Shown here one piece after another: positions 8,173 to 16,464 of a DNA stretch of 64,000 nucleotides. The stretch's first letter is position 1. Every line of letters starts with the position of its first letter. The position numbers and the translations under genes are program-made. The stretch is from Amycolatopsis bartoniae. Its GTDB lineage: Bacteria > Actinomycetota > Actinomycetes > Mycobacteriales > Pseudonocardiaceae. The stretch spans positions 186,001 through 250,000 of the forward strand of contig NZ_JACHWH010000006.1 of assembly GCF_014191255.1 (NCBI RefSeq), given 5' to 3'. The notes below the pieces were generated by a model. That model was not told the origin of the DNA and ran no database searches. It worked only from the letters and a program-made list of their open reading frames with translations.

Positions 8173-8764
8173 AGCGCTGCTCCTTCCACGGGTCGCCGTG
8201 GTTGTGGTAGCCGAAGTTCTCCCAGAACCCCGGCTGGTCGGTGCTGCGCAGCTCCAGCCCGCGCACCCACTTCGCCGACTTCCAGAAGTACAGGTGCGGC
8301 ACCAGCAGGCGCGCGGGGCCGCCGTGCTCCGGGGTGAGGGGCTCTCCGCGGTAGGTGTCGACGATCCACGCCTTGCCGTCGAGGACGTCTTCGAGCGGCA
8401 GGTTGGTGGTGTAGCCGCCGTCGCAGAAGGCGAGCAGGTACTCGGCGTCGGTGTCCACGTCGCCGAGGATCGTGTCGAGGCTGACGCCGGACCACGTGGT
8501 GTCGAACTTCGACCAGCTGGTGACGCAGTGGATGTCGACGGTGATCGTCTCGTGCGGCAGCCGCCGGAACTCGGCCCAGCTCCAGCGCAGCGGACCGGGG
8601 AGCTCGCCGCGCACGCGGAAGTCCCACGCGTCCGGGTGCCGCCGCGGCACGGGCCCGGCGGACAGCACCGGAAAGCCGTCGCCGACGTCGTACTGTCCCG
8701 GCGGCAGCCGGTCCACCGGCCCGCCACGGCGGCGTCCGGTGAAACCACGGGTCACGAGAGCCAT
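8159..8764 (-). CDS. sulfite oxidase-like molybdopterin oxidoreductase
   Basis: A 201-residue single-domain molybdopterin-binding protein of the sulfite oxidase/MsrP fold. The Mo-ligand cysteine is in DIHCVTSWSKFDTTWSGV (Cys about 99), followed by the cofactor-binding region YTTNLPLEDVLDGKAWI and EHGGPARLLVPHLYFWKSAKWVRGLEL, which ends in the family's 'GyH..gDpW.e.Ry' tail. No twin-arginine signal is visible, so it is cytoplasmic, unlike MsrP. The ATG at 8764 is preferred over one 12 codons upstream because homologous proteins open shortly before GFTGRR. It is in an operon with the DUF6510 gene. The electron acceptor and substrate are unknown. Confidence 0.85.
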   Translation of the reverse strand: MALVTRGFTGRRRGGPVDRLPPGQYDVGDGFPVLSAGPVPRRHPDAWDFRVRGELPGPLRWSWAEFRRLPHETITVDIHCVTSWSKFDTTWSGVSLDTILGDVDTDAEYLLAFCDGGYTTNLPLEDVLDGKAWIVDTYRGEPLTPEHGGPARLLVPHLYFWKSAKWVRGLELRSTDQPGFWENFGYHNHGDPWKEQRYAGD

Positions 8765-8812
8765 CGGCGCATCATCCCGCCGGATCGGGCGTCCCGGCAA
8801 TCCGGGACGGGG

Positions 8813-9511
8813 TCAGGCGATGTGGCGCTGGTTTTCGGCTGCCGGACCGAGAATCCGGCCCAGGACCGCGGGGTGGTCGAGGCTCGTCACGTACAGCACC
8901 GGCCGTCCCGCGCCCGGCCAAGGCAGCGGGGTGCGGGTGGGCCAGTCGTCCCGGGTCGCGACGACGAGGGACAGCCCGGCGTCGTGGGCGGCGGTGGCCC
9001 CGGCGAAGGAGTCCTCCAGTGCGACGGACTGGCGGGGGTCGGCCCGCAGCCGGCGGCAGGCGGAGAGGTAGACGTCGGGAGCGGGCTTGGGGCGTCCGGC
9101 TTCCTCGGCGCTGATCACGGCGGAGAACGCGGTGAGCAGGCCCGCGCCGGTGAGCACGTCGGCGAGGATCTCGGCCGGCGCGTTGGACGCGACGGCGAGC
9201 GGCAGCCGGTCGTGCAGCCGGTGGACGAGCTCGGCGACCCCGGGCAGCACGGGCGGCGGAGTGGCCCGCAGACTCGCGGCGAGCACCGAGCGCAGGGCTG
9301 AGCGCGCCCGGCCGGTGCGGTCGGGCGTACCGGCCCACCCCGCGATCCGGCGTGCCCCGGTGTCCACGGAACTCCCCGTGAGCGCCGCGAGATGCGCCCC
9401 GGTCAACGCGAAACCCAACTCCGCGGCGGCGGCGTGGAACGCGTGGGTCCAGGCCTCCGCGGTGTCCAGCAGGAGCCCGTCGCAGTCGAAGATCGCGGCC
9501 TCGCAGGTCAC
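8813..9511 (-). CDS. HAD family hydrolase, beta-phosphoglucomutase-like
   Basis: A 232-residue HAD superfamily IA phosphatase or phosphomutase. Motif I is AIFDCDGLLLDTAEAW (nucleophile Asp9, acid/base Asp11), motif II is PLAVASNAP (Ser), motif III is the Lys in GRPKPAPDVYL and motif IV is VALEDSFAGATAA. The cap is the small helical type between motif I and II. It lacks neighbours that would define a sugar phosphate. The last 25 residues extend past the usual C-terminus without a known motif. Confidence 0.88.
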   Translation of the reverse strand: MTCEAAIFDCDGLLLDTAEAWTHAFHAAAAELGFALTGAHLAALTGSSVDTGARRIAGWAGTPDRTGRARSALRSVLAASLRATPPPVLPGVAELVHRLHDRLPLAVASNAPAEILADVLTGAGLLTAFSAVISAEEAGRPKPAPDVYLSACRRLRADPRQSVALEDSFAGATAAHDAGLSLVVATRDDWPTRTPLPWPGAGRPVLYVTSLDHPAVLGRILGPAAENQRHIA

Positions 9512-9546
9512 GCCGTCCTCCCGTCGGTGGAACTAGGATCCACACA

Positions 9547-10299
9547 CTAGGGTGAAGTGGAAGGAATTTCCAGAGCGCTGCGCAACAAGGACTGCCCCGA
9601 GCCGGTGGCCCGCAGGCCGAGCACCCGCAGCGCCGCCCACACGGTGGCCTGGTTCGCGGTCACGACGGGTTTGCCGAGCTCGCGCTCCAGCGGCGCGATC
9701 AGGTCGTAGGTGGGCAGCGCGGTGCAGCTCACGAAGACGGCGTCCGCGTCCGGGTGGTCACCCGCCAGGACGAGGTCGGCGACCTGCGCGTAGGAGGCCG
9801 ACAGGACTTCGCGGACGGGGATGCCCAACGCGGTGTTCGCGACGACCGCGAAACCCGCCTCGGTCACATACCGCTTCAGCCGCCGCCCGACGGGCTCCTC
9901 GTACGGGTGCACCACGGCCACTCGCCTGGCGTGCACGGCCCGCAGTGCGTCCACCGCCGCTCCGCTGGTGGTCAGCGCTCGCGCCGCCCCCTGCCCGAGC
10001 ATCGCCTCACGCAGGGCTGCCTCCCCGCGCGCGCCCCCGACGAAGCTGCACGACGTGCATGCGTAGATCACCACTTCGGCGCCCACCGCACACACCTCGC
10101 GCGTGGGGCGCTCCACAAAGGACGGATCGCTCAGCGTCGAGACAGTGCCCAGGTTGTCGTCGCCACCGGCCTCGGCCGTGCGGGCGATGAACAGCGACAC
10201 CGAGTCCGGAACCCACCGCCACAGCTCGCGGTCGCGGGCGAAGTCGAACGGCGCGACGACACCCACGCCGACCTGCGGCTCCGGGCCGGTCAGCGCCAT
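9547..10299 (-). CDS. Asp/Glu racemase superfamily protein (maleate isomerase/arylmalonate decarboxylase-like)
   Basis: A 250-residue protein with the two-domain Asp/Glu racemase fold. The two active-site cysteines sit where the family requires them: VVIYACTSCSFVGG (Cys81 and Cys84) and AVFVSCTALPTYDL (Cys192). The opening GVGVVAPFDFARDRELWRWVP is typical of maleate cis-trans isomerases and arylmalonate decarboxylases. The C-terminal TANQATVWAALRVLGL is the usual ending. It is preceded by a short overlapping frame and lies divergent from an RpiR-family regulator, which may control it. The precise reaction (isomerase or decarboxylase) cannot be told from sequence alone. Confidence 0.82.
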   Translation of the reverse strand: MALTGPEPQVGVGVVAPFDFARDRELWRWVPDSVSLFIARTAEAGGDDNLGTVSTLSDPSFVERPTREVCAVGAEVVIYACTSCSFVGGARGEAALREAMLGQGAARALTTSGAAVDALRAVHARRVAVVHPYEEPVGRRLKRYVTEAGFAVVANTALGIPVREVLSASYAQVADLVLAGDHPDADAVFVSCTALPTYDLIAPLERELGKPVVTANQATVWAALRVLGLRATGSGQSLLRSALEIPSTSP

Positions 10300-10364
10300 G
10301 GCATGTGCTGGGGGCACCAGGTGCTGCCGTCGAGCAGCAGCGTGCCGGGCGGAGCCTTGGTCAT
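10290..10364 (-). CDS. possible 24-residue leader ORF overlapping the racemase-like gene
   Basis: The frame begins ATG at 10364 with AAAGGG 7-12 bases upstream and ends at TGA 10290-10292, overlapping the next start (10299) by 10 bases. The peptide reads MTKAPPGTLLLDGSTWC then PQHMPWR. The arrangement would couple its translation to the enzyme gene. It could be a leader peptide, a remnant of a longer upstream gene, or chance. I recognise no family. Confidence 0.4.
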   Translation of the reverse strand: MTKAPPGTLLLDGSTWCPQHMPWR

Positions 10365-10443
10365 GACGGGACCCTTTCACCGGGAACGTGTGGCGGGAGG
10401 GTAGCCGAAGTAAGGTCATCGACGCGGGTGGCGAGGGGGCGAC

Positions 10444-11316
10444 GTGACGGGTGAGACGGACCGGCAGGTGCCGGGCACGGTGGCGGAACGGGCGCGCGCC
10501 GCGATGGGCGGGTTGCCGCCGAGCGAGGCACGCGCCGTGCGGGTGCTGCTGGAACGCGGCTCCGACGTGGTGCGGCTGTCGGTCAGTGAGGTTGCCACGG
10601 CGGCGGGCACCGGCGTCGGCACCGTCGTGCGCGCCTGCCAGAGCCTCGGCTTCAAAGGCTTCCAGGACGCCAAGATCGCCCTCGGGCAGGACCTCGCGCC
10701 CCTGGTCGGGGAACGCTCGCCCGAGCACATCACCACCGCCGACCGGCCCGCCGACGTGCTCGCGAAGCTCGCCGCCGGCAGCGGCGACGCCCTGCGCCGC
10801 GCGCCGATCAGCGTCGACCCCGCGGAACTGGAGCGCGCCGTCGAGCTGCTGCACCACGCCAAGCGGGTGCTCGTGCTCGGCGTCGGCACCAGCGCCCCGC
10901 TCGCCTACGACGCGGCCTACCGGCTGCTCTCGATCGGCGTCGCCGCCGAGGCGCCCGCCGACGTCCACGTCCAGCACGTGCGTGCCGCGCTGCTGTCCGC
11001 CGGGGACGCCGTGCTGGCGGTCAGCCACACCGGCTCCACCCGGGAAACACTTGCCGCCGTGCGCAGTGGCCGGGAGGCCGGCGCCTCGGTGGTCGCCGTG
11101 ACCAGCTTCAGCAGCTCGCCGCTCACCGAGCTGGCGCACGCGAAGCTCGTCGCGGGCGGCCTGGAGACGCACTACCGGATCGAGGCGATGACCAGCAGGC
11201 TCGCCCACCTGCTCGTGCTCGACGCGCTGTACGTCAGCCTCCTGCTGGCCGACCGCGACCGCGCCGACGCCGCGCAGCAGACCCTCGCGGACGTCCTGGC
11301 CGAACACCGGTTTTGA
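10444..11316 (+). CDS. MurR/RpiR family transcriptional regulator
   Basis: A 290-residue regulator with an N-terminal RpiR HTH (about 10-85; SVSEVATAAGTGVGTVVRACQSLGFKGFQDAKIAL is conserved across the family, the last part being the recognition helix and wing) and a C-terminal SIS sugar-phosphate-binding domain (about 125-265; VLVLGVGTSAPLAYD, then AVSHTGSTRETLAAV with the ligand-binding Ser/Thr loop). The start is GTG 10444. It is divergent from the racemase-like gene across about 80 bp and probably regulates it. The ligand is likely a phosphorylated sugar or a small acid. Confidence 0.88.
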   Translation: MTGETDRQVPGTVAERARAAMGGLPPSEARAVRVLLERGSDVVRLSVSEVATAAGTGVGTVVRACQSLGFKGFQDAKIALGQDLAPLVGERSPEHITTADRPADVLAKLAAGSGDALRRAPISVDPAELERAVELLHHAKRVLVLGVGTSAPLAYDAAYRLLSIGVAAEAPADVHVQHVRAALLSAGDAVLAVSHTGSTRETLAAVRSGREAGASVVAVTSFSSSPLTELAHAKLVAGGLETHYRIEAMTSRLAHLLVLDALYVSLLLADRDRADAAQQTLADVLAEHRF

Positions 11317-11389
11317 ACCGGGTCGGCAACCGTTCAGCCGATCGGGTCGTCCGATTGCAGGAACAGCACCGCGAGGCCACCGTCTAAGG

Positions 11390-12412
11390 GTGAAGATCAA
11401 GCTCGTTCCCCTCGCCGCGCTCCTGGTACTGCTGGCCGCCTGCTCCGGCGGGCGGAGCACCACGCTCCCGGAGCAGGACTGGTCCTCGTTCGCGCCCCTG
11501 CGCGCCGCCGGGACCACCGCCCCGTCGCCGAGCGTGCCGCCGCCCGCCGCCGTCGCCGCCAACGAGCTGGGCCTGGTGCCCGTGCTGATGTACCACCGGA
11601 TCGTCGACCCGCCGAAGTCCGTCTACGACCGCAGCCCCGCCGACTTCCGCGCGGAGCTGGAGCGTCTCGCCCGCGAGAACTACGTGCCCGTCACCGCCGC
11701 CGAGTTCACCGCGGGCACCATCGACATCCCGGCTGGCACCCACCCGGTGGTGCTGACGTTCGACGACGGCGACCCCAGCCAGTTCGCGCTCGACGCCGCC
11801 GGGAACCCGGTGTCCACCACCGCCGTGGGCATCCTGCTCGACGTCGCCCGCGAGCATCCCGCGTTCCGGCCGGTGGCAACGCTGTACGTGAACCAGACCC
11901 CGTTCGGTGACCCCGGCGGCCACAAGACGCTGCCGTGGCTGCAGGCGCACGGGTTCGACGTCGGCAACCACACGCTGACCCACGCGAACCTCAAGCAGGA
12001 CTCCGCCGACGAGGTGACCACCGAGATCGCCGGAAACGACCGGGAGATCCGCGCCGCCGGGCCCGGCCTGGCGCCCGTCACGATCGCGCTGCCCTTCGGC
12101 GTGCACCCGCGCCAGGAGGACCAGGCGCTCAAGGGGCCGGGCTACGACTACCGCGGCGCGTTCCTCGTCGGCTCGAACCCCTCGCCCTCGCCGTACGCGG
12201 CGAAGTTCGACCCCTTGAACATCCCGCGCATCCGCTCGGAGGCGGCCACGGGGGAGGAGGCGGAGTACGGCTCGACGGTGTGGCTCGACAAGCTGGCCGC
12301 CGATCCGGGCAGCCGCTACACCTCCGACGGCGACCCGGCGCACGTGTCGTACCCGAAGTCCGCCAACGGAAAGGTCGCTCCGGCGTACCTGAGTCGGGTG
12401 AACCCCTATTGA
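11390..12412 (+). CDS. polysaccharide deacetylase family lipoprotein
   Basis: A 340-residue exported NodB-fold protein. The N-terminus is a lipoprotein signal with lipobox LLAACSG (Cys18), so it is predicted to be anchored on the outer face of the membrane. The deacetylase domain shows VPVLMYHRIVDPP (about 58-70), the metal-binding VVLTFDDGDPSQ (Asp-Asp pair about 123-124) and a His motif in GFDVGNHTLTHANL (H-x3-H). The family removes acetyl or related groups from N-acetylated glycans or peptidoglycan. It is monocistronic; the start is GTG 11390. Confidence 0.87.
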   Translation: MKIKLVPLAALLVLLAACSGGRSTTLPEQDWSSFAPLRAAGTTAPSPSVPPPAAVAANELGLVPVLMYHRIVDPPKSVYDRSPADFRAELERLARENYVPVTAAEFTAGTIDIPAGTHPVVLTFDDGDPSQFALDAAGNPVSTTAVGILLDVAREHPAFRPVATLYVNQTPFGDPGGHKTLPWLQAHGFDVGNHTLTHANLKQDSADEVTTEIAGNDREIRAAGPGLAPVTIALPFGVHPRQEDQALKGPGYDYRGAFLVGSNPSPSPYAAKFDPLNIPRIRSEAATGEEAEYGSTVWLDKLAADPGSRYTSDGDPAHVSYPKSANGKVAPAYLSRVNPY

Positions 12413-12529
12413 CAGCGAACCAGGGAGGGGGAGAGTACAAAGACCCCGTGGGCGGGGACGCCGTGCTCTGTACGCCGCCGCCGACGACCGCGATGGTGTG
12501 ACCAAGGCACTCCCCTTTGGAGCATCCCG

Positions 12530-13288
12530 ATGACGAAGACCCTGTCGGAGCCGGACTACGTGGCGTCCGCCCTCACCGCGGCGAGCCTGGTTCCCTTCCC
12601 CGACCCCGCGCACCCCTGGCGGCTGGTGGCGCGCCCCGGGCGCATCGAAGTGCTGCAGTCCGACGGTGACCGCGAGGCGCTGGCCGCCTGCGGTGCCGCC
12701 GTGCTCAACATGCAGCTCGCGCTGCGGGCCGCCGGGCACGCCGCGACGGTGGACCTGCTGCCGGACCGCACCCGCCCGGACCTGCTCGCCGTGGTGTGGA
12801 TCCGCGCCAGGTGCACGCCGAGCATCCAGGAACGCTCGCTGGCGCGGGCGATTCCCGTGCTGCACGAGGCGCGGGTGCCCCGGGGCGGCGGTCCCGTGCC
12901 GCCCGACGTCCGCGCCGCGCTGGTGCGGGCCGCCGAGCGGGAGGAGGCCGACCTGCTGCTGCTCGAACCGCCCGCGGAGGTCGACGCCCTGCGGGGCCTG
13001 CTGGCCGAGGCGGGCTGGCTCACCGGATCCGGGCTCGCCGGGCTGGTCGCCGTGCTCAGCTCCTACACCGACACGCTGCGCGGGCAGGTGCGCGCGGGCC
13101 GGGCGCTGCAGCGCGTGCTGCTCACCGGCGTCGTGCAGGGCGCGCGGGCGCGGGTCCTGCTGCGCCCGGAGACCGTGCAGAAGGCGCGCCCCGAGCTGCG
13201 CGGCTTCCTCGGGCACCAGGTGAACCCGCAGGCGGTGCTCGCGTTCCGGTTCGCCCCGGCCGTGCCGCCGCGGCAACGCCGCTCCTGA
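12530..13288 (+). CDS. Acg/nitroreductase-like protein (short form)
   Basis: A 252-residue protein resembling the mycobacterial Acg-type nitroreductase-like family: a Pro-Trp-Arg opening (HPWRLVARPGRIEVLQ), DGDREALAACGAAVLNMQLALRAAGH (about 44-69) where classical members carry the D..GRE..ISCGAAL signature, and a later helix-rich half. True Acg-type proteins are around 330 residues; this one lacks the C-terminal FMN-cap region, so catalysis is doubtful. The family includes dormancy-linked FMN-binding proteins. A strong GC hairpin ends the transcript. Assignment is by pattern only. Confidence 0.55.
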   Translation: MTKTLSEPDYVASALTAASLVPFPDPAHPWRLVARPGRIEVLQSDGDREALAACGAAVLNMQLALRAAGHAATVDLLPDRTRPDLLAVVWIRARCTPSIQERSLARAIPVLHEARVPRGGGPVPPDVRAALVRAAEREEADLLLLEPPAEVDALRGLLAEAGWLTGSGLAGLVAVLSSYTDTLRGQVRAGRALQRVLLTGVVQGARARVLLRPETVQKARPELRGFLGHQVNPQAVLAFRFAPAVPPRQRRS

Positions 13289-13303
13289 CGCCTTCCCCCC
13301 TCC

Positions 13304-13330
13304 TGCCCCGGCCGCCCCGCGGCCGGGGCA
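13304..13330 (+). terminator. GC-rich hairpin terminator
   Basis: An 11-bp stem, TGCCCCGGCCG with CGGCCGGGGCA, and a 5-nt loop lie 16 bp after the Acg-like stop codon. No U-tract follows directly. Confidence 0.6.
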
Positions 13331-13577
13331 GTGTCGTGTCCGGGGCCGAAAAGCGCGAAGATCTTTCCTTAAAAACAATTCGCATCCAAGATCAAATGTG
13401 ACATTCTTTCGTAGTTGATCAGCCACAGTGGACACTCCACGGCGACGTTTCACGCGGTCAGGCGGGTTTCGATGAACCCGAGCGGGTATTGGGCCTGCGT
13501 GTGCGAAAGCACGGAATTACGGTTTCATCAGTCGGTTCCGGCGCTTGTCGAACGAAATTCGCAAAAGGAGAGAACCT

Positions 13578-14543
13578 GTGCCCAGGTGGCCACGGACCGT
13601 TTCGCTCGCCTGCTCGGCGATCCTGCTCGCGGCAGGCCTGACGGTCGCCGCCGCGCCCGCGCTCGCCTACCCGCCCCGCATCAAGGTGTTCGTCACGAAC
13701 ACCGGCTCGGCCAATGCCACGGTCTACGACACGCGCACCACGCAGCTGCTCGCGGACGTGCCGGTGCAGCCCGGCCCGGTGGGCGTCGCGCTGTCGCCGG
13801 ACGGGGACCGGGCCTACATCGCCAACGAGCAGGCCAACACCCTCTCGGTGGTCGACGCCAACACCTTCAAGGTGCTCGCGACGGTGCCGGTCGGGTCGCA
13901 CCCGTTCGGCGTCGCGGCCGGCCCGTCGCGGGTCTACGTCGCGAACTACAGCGACAACACGGTCACGGTCGTCGACACGAACACCAACCGGCCGGTGGCG
14001 ACCGTGCCCGTCGGGCGGTTCCCGCACACCCCCGCGCTCACGCCCGACGGGCGCAGCCTGCTCGTCACCGCGAACGGCGGGGACTCGGTCACGGTCATCG
14101 ACACCGGGTCCAACCGCGTCACCGGCCACATCCCGGTCGGCCGGTTCCCGGCGGGCATCGCGATCACGCCCCGCGGCCGCGCCTACGTCGCGAACACCGG
14201 CAGCAACTCGGTGTCGGTGATCAACCCGCTCACCGGGCTCGTGGTGGCGACCGTGCCCGTCGGCACCGCGCCGATCGGCGTCACCAGCACCGGCAACGGC
14301 ACCGTGTACGTGTCCAACAGCGGCTCGGACACCGTGTCGCAGCTGCAGGGCAGCGGCGTCACCGCCACCATCCCCGTCGGTGACCAGCCCGAGGGGCTCG
14401 GCGCCGCGCCGGACAACAGCTTCCTCTACGTCGCCGACACCGGGGCCAACGCGATGTCGGTCATCGACATCGGCTCCAACGCGGTCACCGCGACCGTGCC
14501 CGTGGGCGCCCAGCCCGAAGGCGTGGCGGTCTCGCCCGGCTGA
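13578..14543 (+). CDS. secreted YVTN-family beta-propeller protein
   Basis: A 321-residue exported protein. The signal peptide (about 1-31) ends ALA-YP. The mature part is made almost wholly of about 42-residue blades with the consensus 'vyVaN..sntvsVvdt.t..vvatvpVG..P.gva': the phrase TVPVG or close variants recurs about seven times (for example ATVPVGSHPFG, ATVPVGRFPHT, ATVPVGTAPIG). This is the YVTN/40-fold repeat propeller seen in extracellular and surface proteins. The GTG at 13578 is chosen for its AAAGGAG ribosome site 7 bases upstream. The promoter region (13350-13570) is unusually AT-rich. No enzymatic function can be assigned. Confidence 0.85.
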   Translation: MPRWPRTVSLACSAILLAAGLTVAAAPALAYPPRIKVFVTNTGSANATVYDTRTTQLLADVPVQPGPVGVALSPDGDRAYIANEQANTLSVVDANTFKVLATVPVGSHPFGVAAGPSRVYVANYSDNTVTVVDTNTNRPVATVPVGRFPHTPALTPDGRSLLVTANGGDSVTVIDTGSNRVTGHIPVGRFPAGIAITPRGRAYVANTGSNSVSVINPLTGLVVATVPVGTAPIGVTSTGNGTVYVSNSGSDTVSQLQGSGVTATIPVGDQPEGLGAAPDNSFLYVADTGANAMSVIDIGSNAVTATVPVGAQPEGVAVSPG

Positions 14544-14615
14544 GCGGAAGGCAACGATCGCGCACCCAGAGTGTTGGGGAGATATTGCGCGACTAGACAC
14601 CCATGTGGTTACTTT

Positions 14616-14645
14616 TCCGCCTCGGGGCATCGCGGGAGAGGCGGA
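14616..14645 (+). promoter_or_regulatory. leader hairpin before the ABC importer operon
   Basis: An 8-bp stem, TCCGCCTC with GAGGCGGA, around a 14-nt loop ends 16 bases before the first gene's start codon and just upstream of its GGTGGGG ribosome site. It could modulate translation of the operon; no riboswitch class is recognised. Confidence 0.35.
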
Positions 14646-14661
14646 GCAGGTGGGGTTGTCC

Positions 14662-16461
14662 ATGTTCAGAAGGTGGCGGGCGGGTGCGGCGGTCCTCGTC
14701 GCGGTTCTCGTGGCGGGGCCGTTCGCACCCGCGGCGCAGGCGCAGGACAACGGCGGCAAGGTGCTGCGGGTCGCGCTGGTGCAGGAGATCGACCACCTCA
14801 ACCCGTTCCTCGCCTCGTTCGCCTCCAGCACCATGGTCGGCCGCCTGGCGTGGGAGTTCCTGACGCTGCCCTCGGCGCAGGACAACACCCCCAGCCCCGG
14901 GCTGGCCGAGTCGTGGTCCACGTCGCCGGACAAGCTGACCTGGACCTACAAGATCCGCCAGGGTGTGAAGTGGTCCGACGGCCAGCCGGTCACGGCGAAG
15001 GACGCGGCGTTCACCTTCAACCGGATCATGACCGACGAGAAGGCGCAGGAGGCCAACGGCACCTACGTCGAGAACTTCGCGAGCGTCACCGCGCCGGACG
15101 ACGCGACGCTGGTCATCACCACGAAGGTGCCGCAGGCGAGCATGACCGCGATCGACGTGCCGATCGTGCCCGAGCACGTCTGGGCGGGGATCTCCGACAT
15201 GGAGGACGCGAAGACCGACTCGGTGCCGGTCGTCGGCGTCGGGGACGGACCGTTCCTCATCACCGAGTACCGGCCGAACGAGCTGGTGCGCCTCAAGGCC
15301 AACCCGGACTACTGGCGTGGCAAGGCGAAGTACGACGAGCTGCAGTTCATCAGCTACAAGAACTCCGACGCCGCGGTGAACGCGTTGAAGAACAACGAGG
15401 TGGACCTGGTCAACCGGCTCACCCCCACGCAGTTCGACACGCTGAACGGCCAGCCGGGCATCACGACCAACAAGGCCACCGGCCGCCGCTACCGGGAGCT
15501 GCTGATCAACCCCGGCGCGCAGAACGCCGCCCACCAACCGCTCGGGGACGGCAACCCGGCGTTGAAGGACGTCCGCGTGCGCAGGGCCATCGCGCAGGCC
15601 ATCGACCCGCAGACGCTCATCGACAAGGTGCTGGGCGGCTACGGGCAGCTCGGCGGCGGCATCGTGCCCGCCGCCTTCCCGCTCTACCACTGGGATCCCT
15701 CGGACGCGCAGCGCGACAAATTCGACCCGGCCGCCGCCGGTGCGGCTCTCGACGCGGCCGGCTACCCCAAGGGCGCCGACGGCACCCGCGTGGGCCCCGA
15801 CGGCAAGCCGCTGCAGCTGCGGCTGCTCGGCCGCGCCAGCGAGGACTTCTCCCAGCGCGCCGCGGACTACGTGGTGAGCTGGCTCGGCGCGGTCGGCATC
15901 AAGGTCACCAAGCAGCTGGTGTCGGACAACGAGGTGCAGGACCGCACCGACGCGGGCACCTACGACCTCGCGTTCTCCGGCTGGGGCACCAGCCCCGACC
16001 CGGACTACGTACTGAGCAAGCAGGCGTGCTCCGCGCTGCCCACCGCGCCGGGGAGCAGCAGCAGCGCCGCGTTCTTCTGCGACCCGCAGTTCGACGCGCT
16101 CTACCAGCAGGAGAGCGCCGAGCTGGACCAGGCCAAGCGCGCGGACCTCGTCAAGCAGGCGCAGGCCCGCTACTACGACCAGGTGCCGAGCCTGGTGCTG
16201 GACTACGACAACCCGCTCGAGGCGTACCGCTCCGACCGGTTCACGAGCTTCCCGAAGCAGCCCGCGAACACCGGCAACATCATGGAGCAGAGCGGGTACT
16301 GGAGCTTCTACGGCGCGGTGCCCGCCGAGGGCGGCGGCAGTGGCGGTGGCGGGCTGCCTGCCGGCGCCTGGATCGGGATCGGTGCCGCGGTGCTCGTCGT
16401 GGTGGTCGCCGGCGGCGTGGTCGTCGGCCGGCGGAAGAAGACCGCCGACGACCGGGAGTAG
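14662..16461 (+). CDS. ABC importer substrate-binding protein, family 5, with C-terminal membrane anchor
   Basis: A 599-residue extracytoplasmic solute receptor of the DppA/OppA (SBP_bac_5) family. The N-terminal signal (about 1-28) ends AQA-QD and has no lipobox cysteine. The domain begins GGKVLRVALVQEIDHLNPF and contains the family motif KLTWTYKIRQGVKWSDGQPV (about 92-111) and VRRAIAQAIDPQTLI (about 312-326). After the receptor domain a Gly/Ser linker (about 555-566) leads to one transmembrane helix (AWIGIGAAVLVVVVAGGVVV) and a basic tail RRKK. The receptor is therefore tethered at its C-terminus rather than by lipid. It heads a four-gene transport operon. Substrate is a peptide or similar; not resolved. 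Confidence 0.9.
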   Translation: MFRRWRAGAAVLVAVLVAGPFAPAAQAQDNGGKVLRVALVQEIDHLNPFLASFASSTMVGRLAWEFLTLPSAQDNTPSPGLAESWSTSPDKLTWTYKIRQGVKWSDGQPVTAKDAAFTFNRIMTDEKAQEANGTYVENFASVTAPDDATLVITTKVPQASMTAIDVPIVPEHVWAGISDMEDAKTDSVPVVGVGDGPFLITEYRPNELVRLKANPDYWRGKAKYDELQFISYKNSDAAVNALKNNEVDLVNRLTPTQFDTLNGQPGITTNKATGRRYRELLINPGAQNAAHQPLGDGNPALKDVRVRRAIAQAIDPQTLIDKVLGGYGQLGGGIVPAAFPLYHWDPSDAQRDKFDPAAAGAALDAAGYPKGADGTRVGPDGKPLQLRLLGRASEDFSQRAADYVVSWLGAVGIKVTKQLVSDNEVQDRTDAGTYDLAFSGWGTSPDPDYVLSKQACSALPTAPGSSSSAAFFCDPQFDALYQQESAELDQAKRADLVKQAQARYYDQVPSLVLDYDNPLEAYRSDRFTSFPKQPANTGNIMEQSGYWSFYGAVPAEGGGSGGGGLPAGAWIGIGAAVLVVVVAGGVVVGRRKKTADDRE

Positions 16462-16464
16462 GGC

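Noticed and set aside
9547-11562. The racemase-like gene as part of a single 671-codon protein
   Set aside because: The upstream part of that frame is antisense to the RpiR regulator, which has clear HTH and SIS domains. The real start is ATG 10299.
13680-14543. Regular repeats resembling a repeat array
   Set aside because: The period of about 126 bp matches propeller blades and stays in frame, so this is protein repetition, not CRISPR or minisatellite DNA.
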